A stretch of 64,000 nt of DNA from Anagrus nilaparvatae (Eukaryota > Arthropoda > Insecta > Hymenoptera > Mymaridae). The stretch covers positions 682,001 through 746,000 of the forward strand of contig JAKSXM010000156.1 in the NCBI GenBank assembly GCA_022575985.1, in the 5' to 3' direction. Numbering within the stretch: the first letter of the stretch is position 1; each line of letters starts with the position of its first letter. Both the position numbers and the translations under genes were made by a program. Below the pieces are notes generated by a model. The model made no database searches, had not been told where the DNA came from, and worked only from the letters and a program-made list of their open reading frames with translations. Positions 11,172-22,325 of this stretch are shown here, one piece after another.

Positions 11172-11387
11172 TTGCAAGTCGGAATAATATGTTTTCTAGC
11201 GTTATATAAAAGCCTGGGAGTTACAAAAACTATACATCTAAGCTATCTTGGTAAATTGAATTATTTCAGATACACAAGTTTTGTGAAAAAAATATCGATA
11301 AAATTAATGCCCTCCAACCAAAGAAAAAAAGCAACAAATGATGCTACCTCAACCCAGACGGAAGATAGTATTACACCAGAAAAATAA
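11172..11387 (+). CDS. Short open frame, 71 codons, doubtful
   Basis: The second half (from MPSNQRKKATNDATSTQTED) is a Ser/Thr/Lys/Glu-rich stretch of the kind found at the N terminus of some LINE ORF1 proteins. Nothing downstream continues it, and no family is recognised. It may be chance. Confidence 0.12.
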   Translation: MQVGIICFLALYKSLGVTKTIHLSYLGKLNYFRYTSFVKKISIKLMPSNQRKKATNDATSTQTEDSITPEK

Positions 11388-14300
11388 AAATAAGTAATAA
11401 AATAGTGTATATCCTGCAGCTGATGCTGCAGGTGAGAAAATTAAAAGAGAGATATCTAAAAGATTATAATATCTAAGAGAAACCTAAACTGAGAGATCAA
11501 TTTAGAGTTTTTGTATTAAGTAAGGTTTTGAACTTTTGGAGGGTATCAGGGGGTGTTGAGGCAAAATATAAAGGTGATAAATTGATTCCGACCCTGGATT
11601 TGTTCTTAGCACATCGAAAAACATAAGATATGATTTGGTATTTGATTATTAGCTATTTTATTATTTACATTTGCTATCGGATTACAGGATTATATTCTTT
11701 GCCATTTTGACCAATAATTTGGAACTTTGACCCCATTGAGACTTTTACGCAGGGATGCAAAATAATCCATTTCCCAATTTTTAATACTAAAAAATATTTT
11801 GAAATATCAAAGTGACCCTAACTGGACATTATTCACAACCTCACTACAACGGTAAAAAAATTTTTTGCCATATAACGTAGTCACAAAATGGCCCTAGTAA
11901 AATGCCTCACATTCGGCAATGCTCTATCATTCTTTAAGTATATAAAATTATTTTTTGCTGTGCAGTAACTAAATGCTAAACTAAATTTTTTATTTTATAA
12001 TCTGCTTTATTTTATAACAAATACTAGAAATTTTTTTTTTTAGTGTAATATATAATGAAGGTCATAAAAATTAAAGTTTAATAAACCTTATTTAACAAAA
12101 TAACGAATGTTAAAGACTTTTAAAATGTAAATAACCGACCGTGACATGATCACTTGATGGATGTATCAGACATGTATTAAATTTTTTACATAAAAAAAAA
12201 TGTATATAAATATAGTTTGTAAATATAATAAATTATTTTTTTTTGCATTTAATCAAGAATTAAGTATACAAATATAATTAAAAAAAATTTTATTTTATTA
12301 CTTTGTTTAATTTAAAAATTAAAGCTTTCTTTAAAGTGATATTACTTATCAAATTTTGAAAATGTTAAGTTATCATTGAAAAATTGATCAAATCATATAA
12401 AGTTACACTGAGATTAAGTATGAAATGTAAGTAGTTGATCATAAAATGTTTGTAACTTGTTTCTGTATTAGCAGGACCAACGGGGTATTCAAAGTCTATA
12501 CAGCTGAATTAACTTAAGTCCTTACTTAACTTCAATGGATCTACGTTCCTAAATCAAAATTATTCTAAATCTTTTAGAATCCCTCCTTTCCCCCCGATCA
12601 CTTAAAATGAAATTTTTTTACCCTATTCCACTGTTATAGCGGCACTTGTAAATAAGTTCTATTTTAATAACATGATGGCTTATTCTAAAAAAAAAACTCC
12701 TGGATTCAATAATAAACTGAAAAAAGTATAATAAATAATATAAAATGTACTATAATTCAAACTAAATGTACTTATGATTCAAAACTTTAATTAATTTTAA
12801 AAAAATGTGTAACTTGACAGATAGCAGAAAAGGTTGAATTTTTTCTTGAATGCAAAAAGTCAAAGGAAGGCCAATTGTTACTTTTTTACAGAGTTTCGAA
12901 ATAAAAGTTCATAGAGCAAATATTTAAGTTTTGCTAAATTCATTATCAAAATTAAACGAAATCGTGAGTCTGATTTTACAAAACCCAATAATTTTTCCAA
13001 ATAAAACTTGACCAAACAGCTGAAAAAACCAACCCAAAAAAAAAACAAAATAACATTAAATAACATTATTTTAAATCTTCTTATATTTACGTCACAAAAA
13101 TTATAAAAAATGTTAAAATCTGTGTTAATTTTATTTCAATAATAAAAAATATTGCAATAATTTTTTAAAACTCAAGTTCATCATGATATATAAAATAAAT
13201 AATTATTCTTTTAGCATTTATTTATTAATAAATCACTTTAAAAAATTATAAAATCATCGCTTGCTTACAAATAATATGTAAATTTTTTTTATAAAAAATA
13301 AATTAATAAATTAAAAATATTTTTTTTTATATTATAAATAATTGGAGGTGTGTCAAGTTGTTTTTAACGGTAAAAATAAAAACTTATATAATTTTAATCT
13401 TACTAATACAATTTTTTTTTTTTTTTTTGATCATGTAATTTTTTTTTATTATTGACTCATGATAAATTACTAACTTTTTTGTTATATAAATTTGAAAAAA
13501 TTTACTTGAAAATTCTACACTCAAAAAAGAAGATTTTTTGAAAAGGTAAAAAAAAAACAAAATTTATTGTAATATGTAAAAAAAGCGTGTGTGTAAATTT
13601 AACCTTGACAAGTTCCTGTCACATCTTCTGAATCATAGTAAAAATTTATCAAAATAAAGTAATTTGTCAGTTTGTACATTTGATTATCATTTAAGTGTAT
13701 TTTTTTGCATTAATAAGTCAGTATTTACCTTTTTTTTTAAATGTGTTTTTTTACAAAAATTACAATAATTTTAGCATCAGGTTACTTTTCAAGCTTACAA
13801 ATATTCAATTACCAACGACAAAAAAAAAAAGGAAAATCATTCTTAAATGTAGCTTCAACAAGGTGAAGGTTAATTCATATATAAATGCATGTACCCTGCA
13901 AAATACACGTAGTGTAGATTTTTTATAAAAGACAATTATTATTTTATGGACACCTTCCGCTTAAATATACAAATGATAACAGTTTTATAAGTGTTGCATA
14001 CAAAGCGTATAATTTTTTTGTTTTCTTTTTTTTTTGCACAAAAAAACAGATTAGTCATATTACAATGCTTAAATTAACAGTTACTTATTTATTAAAGCAT
14101 TAATAAATACAAAATTTTTAAGTAAATGAAAAAATATTTACGTTTTTTATACTTTTACAAAAACAAAATATTTATTCTAATTTAATTTAATTAAATATAT
14201 GAATTCATATTTAACTAAAAGTAAATAGTTTTGTTTGGGACAAGTAGAATAATCTGCTTGTTGTAGCACTCTTGTAAAAAAATAATATTTGGGGTTTTCT

Positions 14301-14699
14301 GGGCAGTTTCTGGTCAGAATTTCTGGAACCAGATATTTCTATCACCAAAATCAAAATTCTGACTCCATTTTTGAATTCCTCAGGAAAATTTACTACAGTA
14401 ACTTTTTTTCAGGTAAACAATATTTCTGAAACGCTGATAAAAAAAGGAAATTCGATAAAATTATAAATATTGATATGATAAAAAAAATTAACCTAATTCC
14501 ATAAATTTTATATTCAAGCTACTTTTTTTGCACGTGATATTCAAAGTATCTTCCCAAGGAATCCCAGATCTCAGAAATTCTGTTGCATTTATATTATTTC
14601 TTGTTTACTAGAATAAATTGATCTTATTTTCTTTTTTCAAAGATAATAGATAAAATGTGAATATATGTAGCTATTTTCTAACGTGTGTTTTAAAAAATA
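11388..14699. other. Non-coding AT-rich stretch
   Basis: No gene. At 12517-12600 a GTCCTTACTTAAC / TTCCTAAATCAAAATTATTC / CCCTCC passage resembles the internal tandem part of the ACATGGAACATG family and is probably a worn fragment. The rest is A/T homopolymer-rich. Confidence 0.5.
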
Positions 14700-15560
14700 T
14701 TAGTTTTACCAAATGCGAAGTTTTAAGGCTCCGAGAGACACAGCCCCGACTTTACACATAAAGCGCAAAAAAGACTTCCCATATGGGTCAAAAAATAGCA
14801 TTTTTTGACCAAGTTTTGTATTATCTATTTGTTAAACGAGGGAAAAAATAGGATTTGGCTTTTAAACTAAAGTGCATTGAAAGTAAAGTTTTTATATTAT
14901 TTAAAAACTAAAACAATGATCGCTGATCATGAATTTCGAGGTTTTTATAGAAATTAGAGCTTCATCCTAAATTTTCAAAAACTGCTCTTAAAAAGGGGTA
15001 ATTTTTATGTATTTGCACTTTGAGCAAATGACAGCAATTTAAAAATTGTTCGTTTTGGGCGAAAATGGTTATTCGGTCGTTTTCAAACAAAAAAATGAGA
15101 CCCAGGTTTCAGCGTTATAATGAAAATTACCAAAAAACCCTATTTAATAACAGAGGCCTGTATTTCTGAGCCCAGAAGGCCCATTAAAATAAACCAGGGT
15201 ATTGGGGGTATTTTTTCACATTAAAGCCATCCATATAACTACAGATTACAATTTGGTTTATTAAAGGTACGAGGTCTCACTTTTTTTGCTACCTGAATTC
15301 TTATGAGCTACCTCTTGAGTTTCAATTCTATAAGATTATTAACACAGCCGCACGCTTTAAGTAAAAATGAATTTTCTTCGTGCTTACTCATATTTTTGAT
15401 GTGTAAATCCTAGCCTAAAAAATACTATAAATTTTGGGGGCTTGACCTTAATACCAAAGATGATTACATGTTTTAGCCACTGATATCTAACAAAAAGTTT
15501 CGACGTATTGTGATAAGTGCCAAAAAATAACAAGGATTAAAAATGAAAAAAATAAACTTA
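14700..15560. other. Decayed fold-back-like non-coding DNA
   Basis: Slightly less AT-rich, with phrases typical of the old fold-back DNA in this window, such as TAGAGCTTCATCCTAAATTTT and CAGGGTATTGGGGGTATTTTT. A perfect small hairpin GGTCAAAAAA-TAGCA-TTTTTTGACC lies at 14786-14810. No coding frame. Confidence 0.4.
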
Positions 15561-16288
15561 TGTATTAATGCCAACGTACTGAAGGTAGATAAAAAATAAT
15601 TAATTTTATTATCTATAATAATAATTTAAGTATATATTAAACTAATTAAATATAATAAACTAATTAAAATAATGTAAAGATTTTTAAAAATGTTCCATTA
15701 TTATGAAAAGATATCAAATTTTAACCTGATTATTATCGATAAACGAAATTAATTAATCATAAGATGACAGTAAAAAATTATTTTTACAAAAATACTGAAA
15801 ACTAAAATACAATTCGTATGTTAAATTCTATTTTATATTCAATTAGATTTATCCTATTAAATTAATGAATTTATCAATAATACATTTAATAAATAATTAT
15901 TTCATAAAATATAATATCTGAATCATTGAATATTGAAATGATATTGTGTAATTTTACAATTAATATGCGTATATAAATGCAATTAAAATAATTTATATGA
16001 AAAATATTATTTAGCACGTAAGTATGTATGTTTTTTATTTTTTAAAATAAGTTTCTTTTTATTATTATTATCTGCACTTACATTATTGAAAAATTACTAA
16101 TGATATCAAAATTATTTGAGTTACTAAATTATGTCACGCTATATTACTTGATAAAGACACACCTCTACAATAATACGTAATATTATAAGCTTTATACGTT
16201 TTTAATGAAATTTTTAATTTTTTAAAAATAGTATTAAATTACTAATTTAATTTTTATTTGTAAAAATATTGTTTAAAGTAGGTTAAGG
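15561..16288. other. Non-coding AT-rich stretch
   Basis: No gene or repeat recognised. Mostly ATTAAT-type text. Confidence 0.55.
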
Positions 16289-16535
16289 TACACTGAAAAA
16301 AAATTCCGAAATATTCCGCTGGTGGCTAGCGAATTTTTTTTATTCGCAAACAATTGCAAATTACTTGAAACGTATATAAAGAAAATTAAAAAAAAACATT
16401 TTTGCTTTTCTTTTTTGAAAAAAATTCTCAAATCTCATCATACCGATATACGGATATCCCAAGTAGGCGGGAAATTTTTTTTTAATTTTTCTTTATGTTT
16501 CAAGTCATTTGCAATCGTTTGAGGAGATAAAGTGT
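16289..16535. mobile_element. Degraded CACTGAAAA MITE copy
   Basis: It begins with GTACACTGAAAAAAAATTCCG, identical to the left terminus of the 5565-6044 element. Near the right it contains ATGTTTCAAGTCATTTGCAA and TCGTTTGAGG, the mirrored sub-terminal block. The right terminus itself is lost. The short plus-strand frame inside is not a gene. Confidence 0.7.
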
Positions 16536-16619
16536 AGTTTCATAACGAATTTCCCAGAATAAAAGATTACTATACGGTTTCATTGGATCGTCTACAGCAC
16601 TTAGTCTATAATCAATGTA

Positions 16620-17175
16620 AAAAACTTACTAACAATAGACTTTGAAAATGGCTTATGCAAATGAAAAAAACGATCTAAAATAAACACTGTATGAGATTTT
16701 TAGTCCAAAATATTCAATTTTTTTTTATCTATGCAAATCTTTCCCTTGAAGGAAATATACCCCCCACCTCCCAAAAGGGTTTGATATTTTATTTCGTAGG
16801 GGTTGCGAGTAAAAAAGGGCACTGGAAATGAAAAAAAAGACTAAAATTAGATATCAGGTGAGATTTTCAGCCCTAAATATTCAGTAAAACTCACCCCCTA
16901 GCTTACTAAGATACCCCCAGGAAGGGTTATAAAAGCAACTGCATGCATATTTGATTTTTTTTTGTCATTGGGAGTCTTAGTAATTATTTTCAATGTCAAA
17001 TAGAAATGTTTTAGCATTTGGGAACATCTTAATATGTTTCTTAAAAAATCTTTCGAAAATTTACCCTTATTTAGGGGTTGTTATCTCATTTGGTAGGGGA
17101 TGTAAGTAAAAATGGACTCCGCAAATAAAAAAGGGCGACCCGTATTACTCACTAGGTGAAATATACTGTTTTTAT
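16620..17175. repeat. Three diverged tandem copies, unit roughly 200-300 bp
   Basis: A common block recurs at about 16640, 16790 and 17085. It has a TTTGGTAGGGG or TTTCGTAGGGG-like start, AGTAAAAAxGGxxTCxGCAAAT, a run of A, and then AGATATCAGGTGAGATTTT or its worn equivalent, followed by GTCCAAAATATTCAAT-like text. Between blocks lie CCCC-rich phrases (ATACCCCCCACCTCC at 16758, ACTCACCCCCTAGC at 16890). The copies are too diverged for exact boundaries. No coding potential. Confidence 0.5.
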
Positions 17176-18139
17176 CATAGAAAAATAAAAACTGTCTGTT
17201 ACGCCACAGTGTAAAAAAACTCGGTAACCTTCCCCTTTAAAAACTAAACATATACTCATATAATATGCATTTAATATTAATTTAATTATTTAAATTATTA
17301 TAATAATGTTAATATATTGATTTTTTAAAACAATTTATAACTATATAATTTTCCTTATAATATAAAAAATTTTAATCAAACATGAAATATTGTTTCATAT
17401 AAAAAATATAATATCATCTGATTTATGCTTAATACTTGTACCATTACATTGCAATTATTGCAAATGAATAAATAAAACATGGTTATTAAGATATAGATTT
17501 TGTACCCCAGTTAAATCGCGGGCGGGGGTGTTTAGTAACTGGCCCTCACCAGGTTGGACTAGTACACTGAGAAAACTATGCTATTAATTCTATAAAATCT
17601 GTATTTGAAAAAGAACAATGAAATATTTTATTGATCCAGTAAAATATACTATTTATGATCAGCATATATACTAAACCTAATCAGGACACTGATACTGCGA
17701 ATACCTCGAAATAACCCATTTTTGGTAGTTTTTGCCAATTCACTTGAGTTTTTTTCTTATATAATTTTTCAAATACTCTAACAAATTAAATTTTATACTG
17801 TATTTATTTTTATGACGTAAAAATATAGATTAAAAAATAATTGTAAATTTAAAAAATTGTATTTTTACTTTGATAAATATCAATGACAAAAAAGATTAAA
17901 ATGTATGATAAACGAAATTAATAAATTCAAATATTTTGTACTTTGGTATTGAACTTATATTTTAAGAACACTTGAAAAAATTAATCAATATTTCAATAAT
18001 ATTTTTTACGATAATTTAATAAAATGATTATTTAAGACATGCTTAAACAAATACCTAATATTTTTGACTTACATAAACCATTTTTTTTTGCTGTATAATA
18101 AAATACGTTGCAAATTTACTTCTATTGATAAAAACAGAT
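17176..18139. other. Non-coding AT-rich stretch
   Basis: No gene. One GC-rich hairpin, CCAGTTA ... TAACTGG with a loop containing GCGGGCGGGGGTG, lies at 17507-17542. It resembles no known RNA gene. Confidence 0.5.
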
Positions 18140-18790
18140 AGAGAAAGAGTGATCTGACTTAAACTCAAGCTCTAACTCTAACAAACGTAAAAAAGACGAT
18201 CTAGAAACTCTTCACCAGCAACCTCTTAAATCTATCTGCCTCTATTCAAGTTACCAATGAAGCTTTCCACAAAAATTTTGAGATTTTCAGAGAGGATTTA
18301 ACCAATTAAACAATGTTTGCAAAATCTAACACCAATTTATCAAGAACTTTTCTATCACTATTAGTGGCCATTCCAACATCCTTAACACTCAAGAAGGTTA
18401 ATTAGAGGATCTAAACTAGCGTCTCAGATCTGTTGAAATTGAACTTTCAACTAATATCATGATTTCAGGACTTGAAAATATAGAAAATCCACAGGTTGAT
18501 TTAAAATGTATGGTAGTTATTCTCGTAAATTATCTAAATCTTAACATCACAAAACAAGATATTAGGAAGACTATAGGGTATTTAAAAATCCTAACAATTT
18601 TTCATCAGTAAAAGTTACTTTTTACTCAATGGCCCATTGTCTTCAACTATTAGATTTAAAAAGAGCCTATGACATAATCACAAATAGTGATGTCTTAAAC
18701 TGCTCCATGTCAAATAAACAAATTTATATTAATGAATTTCTTCCTTAAGATAAACATAAGCTACTTATTGCTGCAAGAAATCTTAAGTAA
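18140..18790 (+). pseudogene. LINE ORF1 fragment, copy A (FP25K-like C-terminal region)
   Basis: Frame-broken protein text includes MISGLENIENPQVDLKCMVV, VKVTFYSMAHCLQLLDLKRA, SDVLNCSMSNKQIYINEFLP and KHKLLIAARNLK. The INEFLP/LLIAARNLK region resembles the FP25K-like C-terminal domain found in ORF1 proteins of insect jockey/CR1-type LINEs, where ORF1 binds element RNA. Several stops and frameshifts make it non-functional. The stretch from about 18600 is repeated almost word for word at 19668-19790 plus 21858-21930, where a second copy is split by another LINE. Confidence 0.75.
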
Positions 18791-19077
18791 ATTTTTAATA
18801 TAATTCACGCGTATGACAAAATCAGCGCGACCAATCAGAACACGAATAAGTTAGACGAAAAATTCTGTCGCATGAGTTTTATAGAGATAGAAATTCACAT
18901 ACATTTTTCATGAATTGCGAAAAAAGATTGTAAATTGAAAACCTCTATAATTAACCCTAATAAAACAATTATGGTACAATTTTAGCTAAACTCTAGATTT
19001 TGTTAATAAATCACAAAAAATTCGGATTCAGCGACCCAAAAAACATATAGTAGAGCAAATCTCAATCTGTCAACAGG
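18791..19077. other. Non-coding stretch
   Basis: No gene or known repeat. Copy A of the LINE ends abruptly at about 18790. Confidence 0.5.
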
Positions 19078-19292
19078 TTTGGACCCTCCCCCCGCATTTT
19101 AACTGGACTATTAGGGATTTACAATAATTTGAAACAGTAGTCAGGGCCTGATCTATACTGAATAAGAACCTAAACTTAGAATAATATAGGTTTTTGGACT
19201 TATAATAATTAGGGAGTATAATTTAAAACTGTTATAAGTCAACATATTTCATGCTCGTTGATTGTATTAACACAAATACCAATTTTAAGTTT
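19078..19292 (-). mobile_element. ACATGGAACATG-family element, copy 2
   Basis: Reverse orientation. It shows GGACCCTCCCCCC, ATTAGGGATTTACAATAATT, AATAATATAGGTTTTTGG, TGTTATAAGTCAACATATTT, CATGCTCGTTGATTGT and ACCAATTTTAAG. The same order is seen at 28021-28196. The element ends in T runs next to a TTATAAG-like terminus. Confidence 0.75.
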
Positions 19293-19667
19293 TTTTTTAC
19301 AATGTATTATAAAAATTACATAATTTTTTATCATTATATTATAGACTATGAAGTATCCTACAATATGATTACTTTGTAATTAAAATACACAGTATAGAGC
19401 TTGATTTCAAACAAATCATCTTAAAAATAATTAAAAAAAAAAATAAAAATTAAAAAAATATACAATTTAATTTTAATTAATGTAATAATTATTACGAACA
19501 TTTTGAAAAGAAAATTAATTTACAATGTTTATACTTATCACTTATATAACAAAAGCATAAAATTTATAATGATAAATAGAAAATTGAATAAAAATAATCA
19601 AGAAAATTAATTGTCAAACTAAGTATTAAAAAAAAGGAATTAAAATGAAATATGTGTTAAATTAAAA
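19293..19667. repeat. Dispersed repeat shared with 30.4 kb and 33.9 kb
   Basis: 19308-19430 (ATTACATAATTTTTTATCAT, then ATAGACTATGAAGTAT, ACACAGTATAGAGCT, AAATCATCTTAAAAATAAT) matches 33897-34010. 19550-19670 (AAAAGCATAAAATTTATAAT, GAAAATTGAATAAAAATAA, AATATGTGTTAAATTA) matches 30417-30560. The matched pieces adjoin ACATGGAACATG-family copies, which suggests larger repeat units that have been broken up. Confidence 0.65.
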
Positions 19668-19789
19668 AATAAATCATTTTTACTCAATGGCCCATTTGTC
19701 TTCAACTATTAGATTTAAAAAGATCCTATGACATAATCACAAATAGGGATGTCTTAAACTACTCCAAGTCAAATAACCAAATTTATTTA

Positions 19790-21857
19790 TTTATTTATTT
19801 ATTCCAGTTTAAAAATTACATAGTAACAATTACAATAAATATCATAATAGGCCACAATATAACCCAAAGGGGCAAATGCCGTGTATGGGCCTGGATTAAT
19901 TAAATTTAAGAGTATTATATAAAAATAACAAAGAGAATATATGAGATTAAATATAAAAATTAAAAAATAAAATATAAAAAAGAATTAAGAATTAAATATA
20001 AAATATAAAAGAATTAAATATAATTAGTTATACAGATCAAGAAATTTTTTAGTAAATATTAATATAGTACAAAGATAAACGATTGTACTTTATCAAAAAA
20101 TACATTAATTTAGGATAGAAAGTATTTTATATTCACAATTTATATTTGTTAATAACCAATCCTTAAGATGCTTTTTTATTGTTTGTGAATCAAATTCAAG
20201 GCACTTTAGGTTATTTGGCAATAAGTTAAAGAGCTTATGAGATATGAAATCAAAACTTTTCCTACTTTTACGCACTCCGACCAGTGGAATTCTGAGATAC
20301 TTATTTCTTGTTTTGCTTTCACTTTCAATGAAAATTTGTTTAAAGTAATCATAATTATAGGTCAAAGCTTCTAAAAAGAAAGTTTGCCTAATAGATAGTA
20401 CTTTATCGAATTGATCGTTGAAGATGATTTTAATAATTTTGTTTTGCAAACCAGTAAGTTTTTTAATGTGATTACAATAAGTACCCCCATACAATTATTC
20501 CATATGTGGCCAAGCAGTTAAACAAAGCGTAATATATATAGATTTTAATTGGTTAGCGGAAATTATTCTTCTTAATTTGTATGTAATGAAAGTAAAGTAC
20601 TTAAGTTTATTAGTGATATAGTTTATATGAAAATCCAACTTTCGGTTTTCATTAATAAGAACACCAAGATATTTCATATGAGAAGTTCGCTCAATTTTTT
20701 GACCATTAATCGAGACAGTCAAGTCCTCAGAGATACTATTTGTATGGTTAGAGAAAGCAACATACTTAGTTTTAACTATATTTAATGATAATTTGTTTTT
20801 ATACATCCAAAAATATATTTTATTCAACAGATTTGTCATTGACACAGCAGCAGCATGCCATGAATCTCCAGAGCATATTACAGCTGTGTCATCAGCGTAG
20901 GCTAATAATTTATCAGCTGTTTTTAGTAAACTGTTGATGTAAATAATAAATAACAAAGGACCGAGAATTGAGCCTTGAGGGACACCCCTCTGCATCTCAA
21001 TCAGGTCACTTTTAATATTATTTACCTTAACATACTGCTTTCTACCAAGCAAATAGCTAGCAATTAGTTTATGAGGAATGCCGCGGATACCAATTTTATC
21101 AAGTTTATGAAGAAGCAGGGTATGGTCAACACAATCAAATGCTTTACTTAAATCAAGGAAAGCAATAATAGTTGGTTTACCTGTACCTAAATTTGAGTAT
21201 AAATAATTTGTAAGGTATGCAATATCTTCCTTACAGCCTATATTTTTTCGGAAACCAAATTGCTTATTACTTATTAGTTATTAGTTCTTGCTTATGTATA
21301 AAATTTATAAGACGATTATAAAGTAATCGTTCAAAAACCTTGGCCAGGTTAGAAATAAGAGAGATGGGACGGTAATTATTGGAATCAGTTCTCTTTCCGT
21401 TCTTGAAAACTGGAATAATTTTAGCTAATTTAAATAAATCAGGAACTTGACCAGTCCCAAAGCATAAATTAAAAATATGCGCTAAAACAGGTGTGATAAA
21501 AGGAGCAATTTTCTTTAATGTTAATGCATGAATACCATTAATTCCACCAGTTTTATTCTATCATATATTTCATGACTGTAAGTAGGATTTAAGAGAAAGT
21601 TTTGATCTATATTTCCATCATCAAAATTAGGATCATTATAATTCATAACAGGCTGTGTTAAATTACCAGCAATTTGTTTGCCAATTGAGGCAAAAAAAAC
21701 AGTTGAAGTTATCTGCTATTTGCTTAGCGTCAACTGTTTTTTTGCCGTTTATTACAACTTGATCAATTTAAGTGTCTTTTCTTTTTCTATTTAGCTTATT
21801 GTTGACAAAATTCCATAAGCCTTTTGCATCAGAATTTTTGGCTATAGCATTATCGTA
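19790..21857 (-). mobile_element. Jockey-type non-LTR retrotransposon, 5'-truncated, minus strand
   Basis: The 3' end is marked by a TTTA-repeat tail (19784-19803 on the plus strand). It is followed by a 3' UTR with GGGGCAAATGCCGTGTATGGGC, a composition seen at the tails of insect jockey-like LINEs, and then reverse-transcriptase coding sequence up to the edge at about 21857. AAATTTAT lies on both sides as the target duplication. The 5' part (ORF1 and endonuclease) is absent, the common result of incomplete reverse transcription. The coding part is nearly intact, so this is one of the younger insertions in the stack. Confidence 0.88.
20105..20494 (-). pseudogene. LINE C-terminal region after reverse transcriptase
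   Basis: The frame contains CNHIKKLTGLQNKIIKIIFN, RQTFFLEALTYNYDYFKQIF and KSRKSFDFISHKLFNLLPNN, the usual tail (thumb and C-terminal region) of insect jockey-type LINE proteins. It follows directly on the reverse transcriptase frame and is separated from it by one in-frame stop at 20495-20497. The frame closes at 20105 and the 3' UTR begins. Confidence 0.8.
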
Positions 21858-21858
21858 C
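20495..21858 (-). pseudogene. LINE reverse transcriptase, nearly complete
   Basis: Read from about 21850 down, the blocks are: AKGLWNFVNNKLNRKRK; KTVDAKQIADNFNCFFASIG (after a stop and a frame slip near 21700); KTGGINGIHALTLKKIAPFI; IPVFKNGKRTDSNNYRPIS; LAKVFERLLYNRLINFIHKQ; QFGFRKNIGCKEDIAYLTNY; the first catalytic Asp in IIAFLDLSKAFDCVDH; QRGVPQGSILGPLLFIIYIN; and the catalytic pair in LLAYADDTAVI. These are the standard blocks of a LINE reverse transcriptase, which copies element RNA at the target site. A CTAATAA duplication near 21270 brings in stops, so at least two disabling changes are present. The longest open part runs 20495-21052. Confidence 0.92.
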
Positions 21859-22070
21859 TTTAAATTTATATTAATGAATTTCTTCCCTAGGATGAACATA
21901 AGCTACTCATTGCTGCAAGAAATCTTAAGTAATCTATGGGACTTTTTAAAATGGAATAAGAGTGGACAAATCTTTTTTCAAGCTTCCCCTGACGATAAAG
22001 CATTCACCATCAACTTCTCTTTTTTAAACTTTTAGAAACTTGGCTTCGACTAGTCTTCACTGATAACATA
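21858..22070 (+). pseudogene. LINE copy B: ORF1 C terminus and start of the endonuclease
   Basis: It starts with the ORF1 words seen in copy A (ATTAATGAATTTCTTCC, GCTGCAAGAAATCTTAAG). It continues into LWDFLKWNKSGQIFFQASPD and DKAFTINFSF, an ORF1 C-terminal pattern. About 25 codons later it reads LETWLRLVFTDNI, where ETWL is a hallmark of the LINE apurinic-like endonuclease. The distance is much too short, so the ORF1-endonuclease boundary carries a deletion. The reading resumes at 24718 after a nested SINE. Confidence 0.7.
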
Positions 22071-22074
22071 CCAG

Positions 22075-22325
22075 CTTCGTAGCGCGGTAGTATAAACTCT
22101 ATACGTTTGCTTACAAAGTTAAGCAAAGATGAGCGCGGTTGATATCCGGATGGGTGACCGTCTCGGATTCTCGTGTAGAGTTTTTACTGACGTTATATAC
22201 GCTGTCTGGTGAGGATCGTGTTTTCGGCATAGTGTTTAAAAGAAAAATCGAATACTATGTAGAAAACATGTATCCGGCTGTTCTTGGCATAGGTTTTCTG
22301 CAGTTTTCCTATGTCACGGATATTG
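22075..22325 (+). mobile_element. 5S rRNA-like head of a probable SINE (left part)
   Basis: Positions 22110-22180 read AAAGTTAAGCAAAGATGAGC, GCGGTTGATATCCGGATGGG, TGACCGTCTCGGATTCTCGT. This closely follows the second half of animal 5S rRNA: AAGTTAAGCA box A, GCGCGGTT, GGATGGGTGACC box C, and a closing CGTGT. The order and spacing match the internal RNA polymerase III promoter of 5S genes. The flanks do not form a complete 5S rRNA, and a non-5S body follows (GTTTTCGGCATAGTG ... TTTTCCTATGTCACGG). The right part of the same unit resumes at 24534 after the palindrome and ends in a long A tract. The best reading is a 5S-headed (SINE3-like) retroposon. A 5S pseudogene fused to other DNA is the alternative. 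Confidence 0.7.

Noticed and set aside
17507..17542. GC-rich hairpin as a possible small RNA or tRNA remnant
   Set aside because: It lacks tRNA arms, polymerase III boxes and a terminator; only a short stem-loop is visible.
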